DNA of 64,000 nucleotides from Moniliella sp. 'wahieum' (Eukaryota > Basidiomycota > Moniliellomycetes > Moniliellales > Moniliellaceae). Positions 1 through 13,884 of the stretch are shown here, one piece after another. Every line of letters begins with the position of its first letter. Within the stretch, counting starts at the first letter, position 1. The DNA lies in assembly GCA_003971905.1 (NCBI GenBank), contig RSEE01000028.1, positions 434,001 through 498,000 of the forward strand. Direction: 5' to 3'. Made by a program: the position numbers and the translations under genes. Below the pieces are notes generated by a model. That model was not told the origin of the DNA. It worked only from the letters and a program-made list of their open reading frames with translations, and did no database searches.

Positions 1-9
1 ATTGCCTCA

Positions 10-3000
10 TTGGCCTCATCCCCACTACAGATCAAGCAAGAGACACAACCCCAGCATATGGCACCCTATGACTTCCTCAAAGATGCTCCCGAAGTGAAGA
101 AAAAATCTTTCTTTACCAACCGTCGCCCAAGCCAACTCGCCTTGCGCCTCAAGGATACCAGCCCCGAGCCTACTTCGTCATCTTCTCAGCTTCACAGCTC
201 AGCGAGCTCAAGCTTGTTGGTCTCTCAGAACCACCACCCGCTTCGCCAGGGTCAGACAGGGGGGCTGAGTCTGCTTTCTCGTGCATTCCTCCTTCAGGCC
301 CTACTACATCGCCCTCCCCTCCTTTCGTCGAAGCGTCACAGGGAAGATCTGTACCTGCGGCGGTCGCTTTTTCTGCTCCAGCCCGGTCCCTCTCATCTTT
401 TTCTTACCTGCAACCATCGTCTCCTTCTGACACTCTTCACTCGCCAACCCACCACAGGGTTTTATGTCACCCACGGCTGCCTCTGTGCAAGGTAAGGATA
501 AGCCCGGTATGACTCCTCTCCCGCCCTCTGAAGATGTGTTATTTCGCCGTCAGCCGTGCCGGGCGATGGGGGGAGTGTGCATGGGGCAGGTCAGATGACC
601 GGGATTGGAAGAGGGAGCAGCACCTCTTCCTCAGTTGGTGTCACAACCATCGACAGAAGCGCCCCCGACGTGGCCCACACTACACCACCCTTGGACTTTG
701 ATGACTATCTCAAGCACGCCGAGTGGACTAAAGTCATTTATTCTACCGGCGAGTCATACATTTCCTCAGCTCCAGCACAAGTCAGTTCGTCTTCCCCGTC
801 TTTTGCCTTTGGTATGCAGGCCAAGGACGCAAGCATCGACAATTTGTTGCTCTCCCCCTATTGGGGTTGCGTTCGCCCAGCCGGGCACGTTCACGGCGCC
901 GCAAAGGTCATCTTCGCCCCTCGTTTTCCGATTCAATGCATGACACAGATCCTGTTTCAAGCTCACCGCCACCCGCAACGATACCTATGGCAACAGGCAT
1001 GTCAAGCTTGGGATCGTTGGCCCAGTTGGCCAATGCCTTCCGCGACGCGCGCAACAAGGACAAAAATGGACAGGCACAACCTCGTTTAAGCCTCCGGACG
1101 TTATGATGCCTATACACCCATTTCCACAATCCGCGTTGGATGCGACGGGGAGCGGGGTCGACTTACCTTTGCCGGGGGGGTTGCCAGAGCTGACTGACCT
1201 GGTCCCCTCAGGACCATCAGATGACCTGCTTTTCCCTAGATATGTCTCGTCCTGTAAGTCAAGCGGGTAGCTCCGTGGGCGGTGGCTGTGCAGGAGCCGG
1301 TCATTCAGTTTCCAGCCTTCATGATGGGTTGCGTGCCTATGCACCCTCTGAAACGGCTGGAGGGTGACCAGCGACCTGGCCTACACATCTCATTCGTTTT
1401 CAGCCCGCTCCGAGGGGACGGGAGGAGTGTACGGCGGTGCATCAATGCCTGATTTGGGCATTAGCCCTCCCACTGAGACGATGGAAGGAGTCCCCACGGG
1501 ACGACGTCCGTCGGTTCAATCGCAGAAACGTATCTCTTTCAAAGGACGTACGCTCTTGCGCCATTTACGCACCAAAAGCAGCGAAGGTTTGTGGGCCACC
1601 AAAATCCGACAGACAACACCGTCGCCCAATCCACGCCCGCCTACTTTCTTTCACGATTCAGCTCCCGCACCTCCGTGCGGGGCTGGCGCATCTTCTCGAC
1701 CTTCTGCGTTGGCTGCCACAATGCTCCCACATACAACCTCCGAGGGCAAGTCGGGTCCGACATCGACTTTAACAGTCGTGACAAACGCAACGGGCAGTTC
1801 GTTCTCCTCACTAAACGATCAACCACCGTGCCACTTACCTTCAACGTCCACCGGCGACGGTGTCCCTATGGGCCCGCGCCGCCAGTCGGACGAGCATGAG
1901 TTACTGGCGATGGACTCGAAATACCCCCCCACGACGCCGACCATACCCATTTCGCCTTTGACAGTTCCATGCCACAGGAATGCGAGCAAGAGAGACGAGT
2001 GCAACGGCGCTCAGGCGGTGCTCTCCAAGACATCCATCATTTCCCCGCTTGCGCCACGTTCAGATTTGTTGGATTCTCTTGTCTCGGCTCCGGACAATTA
2101 CCTGCGCCTCACTCCGACCGATTCACCCGAAGACCTGTGGGCGGCGCTGCAGGCCACTCGTGCTGCCGCCATCTTTCTCCAGCTCCATGCACCGGGCAGC
2201 GCAAACCAGGGTAGAAAACTGGGGGTCTTATCCGAAGCTTCTTCGCCCGATCTGATGTCAGCCCCATTGGCAGTTGATGCACCGCCCCCATCATCAAGCT
2301 TGAACTCTGCAGCCAATTTGTCTTCGGATCTGTACCCTGATTCGAGTCCCCAATCTCTGAAGCACATGTTGGATACGTTGGCTTTATCTGTTGTTCCATC
2401 GTCTCCTGCTTTGGCCAACAGCAGTGCCACGGAGAAAGAGAAGAGACCGTCTCTTCTGTCGACCACTCGCCCGCAAAGGGGCCAAATCGTTCGGCTGAAC
2501 CTGGTGGTTCATCTACGATGTCCACCCCGTTCCCTGGTTGGTCTGCAGCCTATGCACGTCACGCGACTGATCCCAACACTTTGTCCTCATTTCTTTCTGT
2601 CCAGAAAAAAATGAGAGGAGGGTTTCGGCATCGCGCTTACTCGGCGGGAGCCAAACCGGGAATGGCCGTGCAGCCCAAACCATCCCACGCCAACCCTGTT
2701 TCCCAAACCGACGAATCGTCCTGTCGTATCGCGGCGGAAGATCCCACGCCATACTCACTTAGGTCGCCTCCCACGCCCACCACCGCCATTACCCCGTGCA
2801 CACCTGCCGCTTGGTCGGCCTCTCTCCTCAGCCCCACGCTCACTACTCCTATCTCACCTCTCACCCCCAACTCACGGCGCAGCTTCTCCGTGGTTGGCGA
2901 AGGATCTTCCGTGCCCCTGGCAGGGTACGAGGGCGCAGCGGACCTTCCCTCTCCGCCTGGCCCCGTCCCTCCTCTGGCATATCCATCGTTACCGGATTTA

Positions 3001-3393
3001 TCCTCTCCGACACCCCGGTTCTCGCATAGCCCCCAGCCCGAGCTGCGACCAGGGACGAGAACGGGTGGTGCCGCTGATCTGCTGACGCCCCATCAGCGCG
3101 TTCAAAGCGACGGAAACGGTGTAGAGCTGGCGCCTCCATTTGCTTTCCGTCCGCCTCCCCTTCCAAGAAAACTTCGATCGCCCCGCCCAACTGCCCTGAT
3201 GATGAGTGGCGACTCTGTGGGGCGGGATGGGGGATCGGGACCCACTGCCGACGCGGCCGCCTACCTTGCCCTGGCCCGGTCCCGGATCAACGAGCAAGAT
3301 GCCGAACTGTATGCCCGCTTCTTGCGTGGGACAGAGGCCCGCCTGAGCCAGCAACAGCAAGGCGGCGGCCGGAGTGGCACTGCGGTGGCTTAA
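10..3393 (+). CDS. Ser/Pro/Thr-rich hypothetical protein, 5' end uncertain
   Basis: I do not recognise this protein. A strongly Ser/Pro/Thr-rich coding pattern runs through the whole interval but changes frame several times; for example, the coherent frame near 230-480 differs from the one before it. The last 291 codons (2518-3393) are open and end at TAA 3391. The N-terminal part has an ATG at 58 (MAPYDFLKDAP), preceded by a possible splice acceptor (ctacag, 25-30), so the true start may lie outside the window. Basic patches such as RRPS and KRISFKGR sit among long disordered stretches, and a short helical tail (ALARSRINEQDAELYARFL) precedes a Gln/Gly-rich end. There are no membrane segments or catalytic motifs. 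It could be a regulatory or scaffold protein, which is inference only. Confidence 0.5.
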
Positions 3394-3526
3394 GCACCTT
3401 CCTTATACTTTTGCTCTTTTTCCTCTCATCGCTTTTGCGCACATACTCTCACTTTACGTTGTCGTTCGTGCCGTTCTCTCTCGCCAGCGAGAAGAAGTAT
3501 GTGTGGCATAATATATTTCGTAAGGC

Positions 3527-3619
3527 TCTTCGTCTTCGTCTTCGTCTTCGTCTTCGTCTTCTTCGTCTTCGTCTTCGTCTTCGTCTCGTCTCGTCGTCTT
3601 CGTCTTCGTCTTCGTCTTC
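3527..3619. repeat. (TCTTCG)n hexanucleotide microsatellite
   Basis: The run is CTTCGT repeated with a few 3-bp and 5-bp slips. It lies about 130 bp downstream of the stop codon of the Ser/Pro-rich gene and so may sit in its 3' UTR. The Asp/Glu and Arg runs it would encode are by-products of the repeat. Confidence 0.9.
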
Positions 3620-4304
3620 ATCAGCGTATGCGTTCAACGTTCATCGTCAGTTCTAATTCAAGTTAAAGTCATACTGTTTTCTACCCTTATGTACTACCTC
3701 CACCCCCGCACGCCACAAGTCCCATAATGACTGCGGAAAGGCAACAGTGGATGGGTGCTGTGGATGTGTCTACTCTATAGTAGCAGCTAGGTTTTCAAGC
3801 GAGCCATCGTTCTCGTGTGCGGGGTAGACTTGGAGCTTGGGCTGTGTTCGAAGCACACGACCAGTCTGGCCTCGCAAACATCCTTGTCGCCGCCAGCAGT
3901 CTGGTGCAGATCGATACATGGTACACCCGCACAACGGATAATGGCCGAGGGCCTTGGAGCTTGAAGCTTGACTGGCTTTGCCTGTCATGCACACGTTGGA
4001 ACCCTGAAATTTCAAGTCCAAGCCGCCCCGCGTAAGCAATACATCACAGGATCACCTCAGACCTGGCATGTCACATGTCACAGCGGGGTGGCCGCGGCGG
4101 AATGCAGGATGCGACGCGTCGGAGCAGGCACAGGGCAAGTGCGTGGCGGTGCGCCTCAACGCTGATGCATGATGCATGATGGGGGGATGCGCGGACGCGG
4201 GATGGGCATGCAGGATGCAGGATGGGACGCGGGACGGGACGGGACGCGAGGCGAGGCGAGGCGCGTCGCGTGCAGCGGAACGCCCTGCGGACACCCGCTC
4301 TGCA

Positions 4305-4351
4305 CAGACGCACAGACGCAGCAGACGCAGCAGACGCAGCAGACGCAGCAA
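4305..4351. repeat. 9-bp tandem repeat (CAGACGCAG)n
   Basis: CAGACGCAG is repeated about five times, degenerating at the 3' end into CCGCAGCA copies. It lies just upstream of the proposed SCC2 start. Confidence 0.8.
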
Positions 4352-4407
4352 CCGCAGCACCGCAGCACCGCAGACGCACCCCACCCCACCCCCTGGCAAC
4401 TGCCGCA

Positions 4408-7400
4408 ATGCCGCCGTATCCGTCGCTGGCGCTTCCGTCGGGGCGCAAGGAGGCGCGGCAGCATGCTGCGACGAGCGTGTGCGCGCCGCCGCTCGCAGAT
4501 GCGCAGTGTCCTCTCTGCTGCCCGCGTCCAGGGCTTTGGCCCTCCCGACCGCCCTGCCCGCCCCCGCCCCGCATTCACCCGCGCCTCGCGCCCACCTCGG
4601 CCGCCGCCCCGCCCGCTGCGCCCACCGCCACGCCCATCGTGCCTGGCGCGCCCATGCCCACGCACACACCAGGCCCCCCCACCCCCCCCACCCCCAAACG
4701 CATCCCCCTCCCACCCCCCCCCCCCGCGTCCCTCATGCTCGCCGCCCCGCCGTCACCGGTGGCTTCTACGGCCCCGCTGCCACTCCCTCTTCCCGCGCCA
4801 AGCGCCCCATTAGCGCTACCCCCCGTCCACTGTCTCGCCCCCCGCCGTCCAAGCGCCTCCGCCCGGCCGACGGCCACCGCAGCAGTGGCAGTGGCACCGA
4901 CTCCGACTCCGACGAGGACGAGGAGGACGAGGGCCTGGGCCTTGGCACCCTTCTCCGCTCCGCTCAAACACGTTCGACACCATTGAATGCGCGTCACCCC
5001 CCAACTCCTTTGCCGCAAGCACAAATGCCCGACTCGGACGCTACCTTCGCCCCTTCGCCCCTCCTCTCTCCTGCCTCCCGCCCTCCCCGGTGCATTGAGT
5101 GAATCGGATAGTGACGATGGGGTCGGTCTTGGTGTCCTGGCTGCTACCTCTGCCTGTGTCTCGGATCCGCTCCTGCTCCCCGCCCTGCACGCAAGACACT
5201 TGCCACTGGAGGCCGCACTCGTCGCACGCCCGCCCCTACTAGTCCCGCATCTGGTCTCACCATCACCCCTACCCCCGCGGCACTTTCTGCTGTGCACTCT
5301 GGACCAAAGAGCGACCGTGACCCCATCTCAACCACAACCACCCGCACCAACACTGATATGAAAATCCCAAACTGGCACAGCCGCCGCCGCGTCGGCGCAT
5401 AAGCTCAGAGTTACGAACTCCTGCGCCTGCGCGCCTCAACGCGTGGCCGTATCTGATTCCGAGTCGGAGCTATCTGATTCTTATTTGGATCTTGATGCAT
5501 ATGAGGAGGAAGGGGAGGATGTGGAAGACGATCAGATCATGCTGCTTGGACCAAAGCGCCGCGGGGAACCTCGAACATCTAGGGTGACACGAGTACTCAA
5601 CCCAGCTTCAACATTACCTGCCAAGCGATTGCAAAAGGTACTCGATGATCTGTTTGAGGACGACGATTCCGTTCCCGTTCCCACCGAGTTGGCCCAATTG
5701 GCTGCCGCGCATAGACCCTGGACGAGTACTTGGCTCCACCACATTTCTGGCACCCGTGCCCGTGTTGTGCTCCGTCCTCACGCCGTCGTCCAACTAACTA
5801 AGCTTGTCAAGGCCGCAACATTGCCCTTTGCCATGCGAGCCGCCTCGGACGTGCGTGACCTTGCCACCCTCGAGTCGCTGTTTCCTCTTCCAAGGCAGCT
5901 GTCGGACCTCGACCCTAGCTTGCTCGCGCGCCTTGCCCGTATTCTTACCCGCACTGCCGCTGCGGAGGAGGACGATCCCGATCCCCGCCCACCTGCTATC
6001 CTCTCTTCTGGAGCCAAGGCGACTGGTGATGACGGAACCGAGACTCTAGATCTTGAGGCTGAGCGCAAAGAGGTGAGTAGATTTGCTACCCTCAGCGCAC
6101 TGCCTGCACTGCAGCCGAGTGCTTGCCACCCTCCTTCTGCCCCGCTCGTTCCTGCAAGCCTGTTGCGGGAGGATGCATTTACTTCCTCCCTCGATGCTGT
6201 CAAGTCCGTCTCAGAGTTACTTTTGCCCCTCACCGACTCGGCCACCCTCGCGACTCCTCCCACGATGCTGTCTTCTCGTTTCTTTGCATCGATAGCTCAG
6301 GATCTTTCTCGTTCTGCCGAAGCGGACTGGGAATCGCCCGGCTCCGAGGCAGCACACCTCTCGGCGGTGCAATGTGCAGCATCGTTGCAGCACCTCCTCT
6401 CCTCCACCCGCTCGGCCATGCGAGCCTTGGCAACTTTGCTCGAAACGGCACCCCTTCCTCCTAGTGAGCAGTGGCCATTTCTGCTTCCGATCTGGCCCTT
6501 ACAGCATTTTTCCTCCCTGCGGCAGACGACGAGCGGATCAACAATGAGGTCGCACCCAAACCCAAGTCTACCACCAAAGCCAAGGGGAAGGGGAAGGGGA
6601 AACCCACGAAACGGCGGGGAGCCAACACCGCTGATTTCCCGCACACTTCCTCGGCCGACTTGTGGAATGCGGTAGCCGATCCCAATGCACTCTCCCGCCG
6701 CCGGGCACCGGAGCTCTGGGGGGAAGGCATGGGGGGACCCCTCGCACCTGTGGCCCAGGCCGTGCTACGACCCTCTTTGCCCGCACCCCTTCCAGCGGGG
6801 TTGGATTGTTGATGAGTTGGTCAGCTCCTTGATTCGGTTCCCCCTCCCACCCCCGTCGCCGTCTAGGGATGAGAGTGTTTGCGAACCGCGAGCTCCCCAT
6901 GCCTCCTCCTACACCTCATTCAGGCTGCCGTTAAGATGCCGACGCTCCCTGACAAGGACGAGGAGGAAGAAGGCGAGGGTAGGAATCATGCCGAGGAGGT
7001 GGGCTGTCCCAGCAAGATCCTCCTCAGTTGGATGAGGGCAGGGATGGAACCGATCCTGAATCCTGCATTGGCGAATGCGCTTGACTGACCCCCTCGCAGG
7101 TCCCAAAGCTGTGGTGGGGGTAGTGGCGCGTGTGTTGGTGGGAAGGCTTCCAGTCTGTCCACCGCTGTGGACGCCCGGGGTGGAGAAGTACTGGCCTCGC
7201 TCGTTGCCGATGTAGGAGGATGCCTGGGTCAACGGCCTGGCCGGGGGCTGCAATGTTGGTTGAGCGTCTTCCTCGGCCCTTCTTGCTTTACTTCAGCTAC
7301 CCTCGCGCGCTGCATCGCCCCCTGAAGGCAAACTTCACCCCTCTTCGCGGGGCGGCGATCGATGTTTTAGCTCGCTTGTTAGGCAGTGTCTCTGCGGTGG

Positions 7401-10400
7401 AGTCTCGCTTAGCTCCGCTGTCCCCTCCCAAAGCAGCCGAGCCAGCGATCAAGGTGGTGTCTGGCGCATCTGCAGTCCCCTTGCCATCGGATGAGATGGA
7501 GGTGGACCAGAATCGGATCAACCCGAGAAAGAGGTACCCCCTTTGGAGCTGATGGACCATGGTCGACCAGCCTCTGAGCTTCCTCTCATCCGTCGATGCA
7601 GTCGAAGGCACGGTGCAGGCTTACGCCTATTGATTTCTTGTGGGGTCGATGCTCCACCCGTGTCTGCTCGCGAGGAAGCGCATCGGTTTTGGTTTGCCCA
7701 GGCCTGGGCAGAGGTGCAGCAACTGCGTCGAAGTGCAGAAGAGGTATGAGCCCCCCGACTGCTGTGGATAATATATGAGGCTCAGATGGAGCCTCGTACC
7801 CTTCGCCCGCGGACCTGGAACATGCACGCCAACTGATGACGACAACCGAGAATGCCCAGTCTGTCTTGGCTGCCGCCTGGCGGTCATCCATTGGGTCAAG
7901 TGCATCAAAGCGGGCTCAATCGGACTGTGCCATGGCCATGGCACGCGCATCGTGGGCGCTCGCCCTGGCTACCGTGCGTCGGACCCCCTTGGCGACGATC
8001 CAAACGATCCTTGTGGAAAGTTTGAACGACATGTGGTGGGCAACCGCACGCGTGCGCTCCGGGCACTAGCCACCATGACAGAGCGGCTCTGGTCCGACGC
8101 TCAGCTTACAGAGACGGTCCTATCCCGTTTAGCCGATACATCGCCCAGCGTACGAGATGCCGCTCTACAGCTGGTGGGGAACCATGTTCTCTCCCAGTTT
8201 GCGTCTGCCTAACGCGATCCCCTCGTTGCGTTGCGGGCGTATGCGCCTATTTTACTGGGCGTGCTCACGACGCATCCCTTTCGGTACGAAAACGTGCCTT
8301 GCGCTTATGTGCTGCGGCCTACGCGGCACTTGGTCCACCAGCGATGAGGTATGTTTCCCCTGCTCACTGGTGCAATGGCCAAACCTAGGCACTGACTGAA
8401 TCCGTTTATTATCTAGCCTACCGAAGAAATGGACGAGATGCGGTCCAACTTGCCCTCGTTCTCGTTCGAGCTGTCGGAGATGACGATACTGCTGTGCAGC
8501 AGTTGGCACTGGACGAGATGCAAGAGTTTGGTTTGGTCTTGGATCTTCCTCGCCCGCTCCAGTCATGAGCAAGAACGGCAAGTCGGAGCACAAGTTGATC
8601 AAGCAAGAGTCGCAGGCCCACGGAATCGCTCGTTGCTCATGCGCGCATCATTACCTCCGTCTGTGGACAGTGCAGGAGCGGCCGTCCCCACTCGAGGACA
8701 TTTTCCGTCGGGTCGGGCGTCCGTCTACGCCGGCCGGAGCTGGCTTGGGTGCCCGTGACCCCCTCACGCCGAGGGTTTGGAACGGGCTTGCCGTGCGTTG
8801 GTCGATCATCTCCTTGCAGCCCTCGTTGGGCTCGAGCCAGCCGGAGGAAAATTTACCGACTGGATGGCCACCGTTCACACCATCGTCGTTGCTCACCCGA
8901 CTGCTTTGAGCGTGGCACGGACCAAAGCGTTACTCCCGTATCTTCGTGCAGCCCAGGGATCCGCCGAACTTCGCATTGCCGAACTCATCATTCGCATCCT
9001 TCGAGCACGTCTTCCATCCCTTCCTCGTACAGCTCGTCTCTTTGCCGAAAAACTTCAAACCACCTTGGCGGCAGCTCAACCGTGTGCCTGCCGGCGTAGC
9101 CCCACTGGCTCCGTTCCTGCAAGTCCTCGTTGCTACCTTCTCGACGGCGGCCAACACATTGACCCTCAGCTTTGGCTTGCTGGTCGCATGGCAGCTGCCG
9201 CTTGGAAACGCTGGAAGGAATCGGTTGTCTACTCAGAAGATGGCGTCCCCCTTCCCCCCACACGCGCCATTGCGCTGGCCACCTCTCTCACTGCACTTTT
9301 GATTGAACATACCGATTTCGATGCTCTGAGGGTGAGCGAGCCCGAGACCATGGTCCCGCTTGACGCGGTGGTACCTCCGGGACAAGAGGTCCGCGCAAGC
9401 CTGGTGACCGACCTTCTTTCATTTTTGCCCATCCCATCCTGGCGTCCTCTGGCGCTTCGGGCACTCGGATTTCTCCTTCGCCGCCACGCGCAGTTGTGGA
9501 CCAGACCTGATGTCGCACAAGCCATATCCCAATCCCTTCCACCCCCTTACGCTACCCAACCTACCCAGCCCGACGCAGAGGAGCTGCTCAGCGCTCACGT
9601 CATCTCATTTTGACTACCATGACAGAGTTCCTCGCTTTGGACGACGAACGCCTAGAGGAGGCAACAACCAAGCGCGAGCGTGAGGCTGTCCAACTGGCCC
9701 GTACTGCTGGACGTTCAGCCCGTGCTGAGCTTTTGGTGGGTGAGACGGACACCCTGGCTGATTCGAGGTACGTTTCCCTTTCCCTCTATTTTTGTCTCTG
9801 TTCCATGGGTGCCAGAACTAACCTACTCGTGTTGGTAGTGTGAGCACACAAGTTATTCAACAGTACCTCGAGCCCGTCTTGGCGTGCCTAGGAAATCCGG
9901 CGGCCCCTGCCATACAGACGCTAGCACTCGAGGTGGTCCGTCATACGGTCTTGCGCGGTCTAGCTCATCCGCTCCAATGCTCCCCGCTCTGATCGGGCTG
10001 GAAACTTCGTCGGATGCACGTTTGGCCACGCGTGCTGCCACGCTCCACTTGCACCTTTCCAATCGGCACGCTTCGCTCTTCATGTCCGTTGGCCTGACCA
10101 TATCAAGGCAGCTTTTGACTACCACCTGGCTGAGCACGAGGCTCTCCGCACTAAGGAATTGGCCATTTCCTCCAGCGAAGGTCGGGACCCGGTGCCCGAA
10201 CCCATGCTCCGTGGCTTCCAGATGGGGGAGGGGATGCCACGGCCCTGTTGGGGTCTTGGTATGCATTGGTGGTGCCAAAACGGGCGGCACGGGTCGAGTT
10301 TCTCAAAGCATTGGTTCGAATGGTGGACGTCGATGTTTCTCTTCCTGTGACGGACGAGCGATGGCCCTAGCCCGTTTTGCCGCGGATAATTAGCCACGCT

Positions 10401-11610
10401 CCCATACAAGGGGCAAGACGAGGTGATCCAAGTGGTGCACGAGTTGATCGTTATGCTCACCTTGAGTGGCATGCAGACCTTGGCCGTTGCGGCAGCGTAT
10501 GGTCAGAGGATCGAAGCTGAGACGGTACCTGTCTTGCCTAGGGCTCAGGGGCTGGCACCGACAGCCCGTGCACGGCTGGCCCCTTTTCCGACGCAGCCTC
10601 CTCCCCACCCCCCTTGTCCAGCCCGATCGGTCCCCGTCCCGCCTGGCCTCGAGCCCCTTGCGGCAGGCCACCGCTCTCCTTCTCGCGCAACGGCTTCCTC
10701 GCCCTCTGGCCCAACGCGACGCAGCCTGCGTGACCGCAAAGACGTCTTTTACGGCTCTTCGTACGTTGCCTTTTCGCTCTGGTTCTGTTCTGGGGTTACT
10801 AACTGTCTCTTGTTCCAGTCGGAGGACGAGTCGGAGAAGGAAACAGCAAGTGAAGACGATGGAACGGCAAGCCCATCTAAATCCACCTCCACCGCGCACG
10901 AAGATGAAGGCTTAGAATCGTCCGATTCGAGCAACAGCAGTGACGATGGTGGTGCCAGTGATTGGAGCGACGCCGAACGAAAGCTGCAAGCGTCTAAGGT
11001 GGCCAGAGCAAGCCCAAACTCAAGCGACTGGCGCATGGCTTGACGGCCCAGCCACCCCTCGCGTCGCCGCCCGTACCCTCGGCATGCACACTGTGCCCGG
11101 CGCCGAGATTCTGGCGTTGGATATGAACCTAGATGGGGACGGGAATGGGGACGCGGAGCTTCCTTCTTCACAGGGCGGCGCCAAGCCTACCATGGCGGAC
11201 CATGCGCGTGCGGCACTCGCCATGTCCATCGCCTTGGGGTTGCGGATGCATCTTCGTTGGCTGTACCGGGTGACCGATGCCCAGCTCACGCGCCACGCAC
11301 AGCTGGTGAGCGCTGGAACGCGTCGGCGCGGCCGGGTGCAGGAGGCGTCCAATCGTCAAGCCAACCTGCGTGCGTTGGAGGATCCGGCTCATATGGCATT
11401 GGATCTGGAAACGCCGCTCAAGGCAGTACAGCAAGCCGTGCTGGATGCGATTCCCGCGCCGACTTGGAAGGAATCGGGCAAGAGGGCGTTGCAGCGGACA
11501 AGATGCGTGTGTCAACGGACTTGCATGTGCTGCGTCTGTTCCAGGAGCTCGTCGCTTCCGATGCCCCGGTGGAGATGGAGGATGATTTGTCGGATTCGGA
11601 CGAGGACTAA
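4408..11610 (+). CDS. SCC2: SCC2/Mis4/Nipped-B cohesin loader
   Basis: The product is the HEAT-repeat subunit of the Scc2-Scc4 complex, which loads cohesin onto chromosomes in the nucleus. Recognition rests on ordered family blocks. An acidic Ser/Asp N-terminal region (about 4850-5560) precedes the HEAT region. A block near 8040-8200 (RTRALRALATMTE, TSPSVRDAAL) is followed by SLSVRKRALRLC near 8270, RALGFLLRRHAQLW near 9450 and the HPLQCSP block near 9970. ARFAADN and the block ending LTLSG near 10370-10470, and a C-terminal tail ending DDLSDSDED, complete the order. Stop TAA is 11608. Supported introns are 8349-8416, 9768-9838 (exons join DS-S-VSTQ) and 10761-10818 (branch TACTAAC 10797). 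The frame slips many times, probably through sequencing indels. The N-terminal end (ATG 4408 to about 5440) is low-complexity and could be a separate or mis-joined region. Confidence 0.85.
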
Positions 11611-13884
11611 ACTGCAAACCACTGAGCGGTTCGACTAACCACCGAACATCTCGGAATGCGCAACTGAACGTGAACATGCGGGTGTCTAGCTCCCGCTGTC
11701 CATGTTTTGCTGCGATCACATCGATCAAGCAAATGACACTAGCTTGTGGTTCCTCGCCACAAGCATGTCAAAACACCCTACCCTGCACATACCTATACTG
11801 TTTTCTCACCGCAATTCCATGTGTTTCGATGTCAGTCGGATGGTGTCAAGTAGTCGGGTGGGTCAAGATTTTCTTCCTATAGGATCACGTCGATCACAGT
11901 GGGGTGTGTACGGAGGAGACTGCGTGTATTATGGAGATCGAGAGAGGACAATATAAAGGCTCGGACAAGAGCAAATCGAACTTCAACCGAAATGGTTGCC
12001 CATAGACGGACGATAAGAAACTGGATGACCAACAACACAAGAGTTGTTGGTCACACTGAAAAAGCTACTGTGATCTGTGTTCTGTTGGGACAGCCAGAGA
12101 GCTTGAAAATCGAGAAGGTTGTCTGTGCTGGGTTAATTGCGTTAACTGGGGATCATGCATAATGGCAAAGCATGTTTACACCACACAGTGAAGACGAAGT
12201 GAATATAATAGACAAAATGGCCAGCTATAGGGAGGAAAGCGTGTAGGCCAAGGCTAGACGCCACATTGAGGCTAGAGTAAAGACAAAAAGTAAACGAAGG
12301 AAGCTGGAAAACCAAGTCCACACAGCCTTCAGTCAGGAACACGGACCAAGAGGGATTATCGATTAACGTTCTATGAACAGGCTCTCAGCACCCACAGTCA
12401 GGAACGGGAAAAGCATGAGCCGGCGAATCTCGCACCGAGAATGGAACGCATAAATCCGCGGACGCTCAACTTAGAGCCCACGCATGCTTATAATACGCGC
12501 GAAAAAGGTTCAGTACAAAAAGGATAGTTAGGAGACGTGTGAGATCTCGAGATACATATTGAAGCAATACTAGGAAGGACCAATAAAAGGCAATTCGCGG
12601 ACCATCTCGGTCTTAAAAAACAGACTCGATCCAAGTGATACAGATCGAAGGCAGAGACTTGCTCCGTTTGAACACAAAACGGAATTTACATCTGATTGTA
12701 GAAGGTTTCGTGCTACCCGGGGGAAATGATCGGGAGAAGAATGGGGAACACACAGTATATAGAATTGGAACCGCATGCATGGCTTCCCTTATTGGCCGAC
12801 GGGGATGCCCAACCACCGATTATGTGCACTGTATCGATCCGAGATGGGCATTTAACGCTTAACTGCAGAAAGAGTTGGAGCGACACAGAAGGACACAACG
12901 ATCGTTGAAACACCTATCAATCTTTAGAAAGAGACCATAATCAGCGAGTATACTATATTGATTTTTAGCATCGAGTCGAGAGCGAAGAGAGAAGTCTCAA
13001 TTGGGTGTTGATGTTATCCGATTATCTCCGAACGCCGAGCCCCGCATCAGTCGTAGACATCTCATCCAGACACGCGTCAGTCCTGTTAGACTAGCGAGAG
13101 AGAGCCAGTCGACATCTTATCCATGCTGCAGATATCATCCGCGACCCGCCATGGTCGCATGGTGGGTTCATCGGTACGATGCTTCGTGCCCATTGCGTCC
13201 AGTCTTGGCGGAACCCTCCCTGTTGCGCCCGACTACGCAGCGCAGCGTCAGAGCGCCTTTGAGAGCACGGTATGTGCATTGGTTTTTACCTCTCTGGAAA
13301 GTGCCCGCATTTGTCTATACCTGTCATATAGGGCACTTGAGGCCTGGTTCCTTCTGTTCTATAGTATAAGCACAGCCATGTCTAAGGCTTGCTAGCTGAG
13401 GCCCTTGTCGACCATCCTGTCTTTGGTCTCCCCGACTACCTGTTCCTCTCTCGCCCTTCCGCCTTTTACCATCCTTACGCTTACGAACTTACGAGTTACG
13501 TCGAGTACGCTGCAAGCCGCGGTTACTCTCATCAGTAGCGCTTGCTCTTCTTTAGGACTCTGTCTGTTCCCGCCTGGTACGCTGTGTGGTAACGCTGCGA
13601 GGAACAAAGTAACTTCGGAGCTCCTGGACCCCTCCAGCTGGTCTAACGACCTACATACGCGGCTCCTGCCTCGAAGGGTCTGAGCTGCGACCTCTGCACA
13701 CTGGCAGTCACCCAAACTAGACGGTCTCTCCCTCGCCTTTACGCCCGCGCGGTTCACCCACCAGGTTCTGAAGCAGGACCTAACGTACAAGACATCGATT
13801 GGCTGTGCAAGGGTTTATATCCCTATATAAACTACAGGAGGGGTCCATGACACTTGACGTGGACAGAGAGTTCAGTACTATAAG
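11611..13884. other. Gene-poor intergenic region upstream of the LTR-type element
   Basis: Only short uncorrelated open frames occur and I see no family similarity. The region around 12000-13000 is more AT-rich than the genes. The ATAAG target-site copy of the downstream element is at 13880-13884. Part of this region could be decayed mobile DNA, but I see no motif that shows it. Confidence 0.5.

Larger units (their letters stand above)
3394..4407. other. Intergenic region with several simple repeats
   Basis: There is no convincing gene here. The interval holds a hexanucleotide microsatellite just after the upstream gene, 7-bp arrays of the AAGCTTG type near 3954-3968, ACATGTC near 4068-4080 and ATGCATG at 4164-4180, and a 9-bp array at 4305-4351. 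It separates the Ser/Pro-rich gene from SCC2. Confidence 0.6.

Noticed and set aside
3449-3637. Open frame encoding Asp/Glu and Arg runs
   Set aside because: It is the translation of the TCTTCG microsatellite.
13001-13790. Possible gene upstream of the LTR-type element
   Set aside because: Open frames on both strands are short, disagree and show no recognisable domain.
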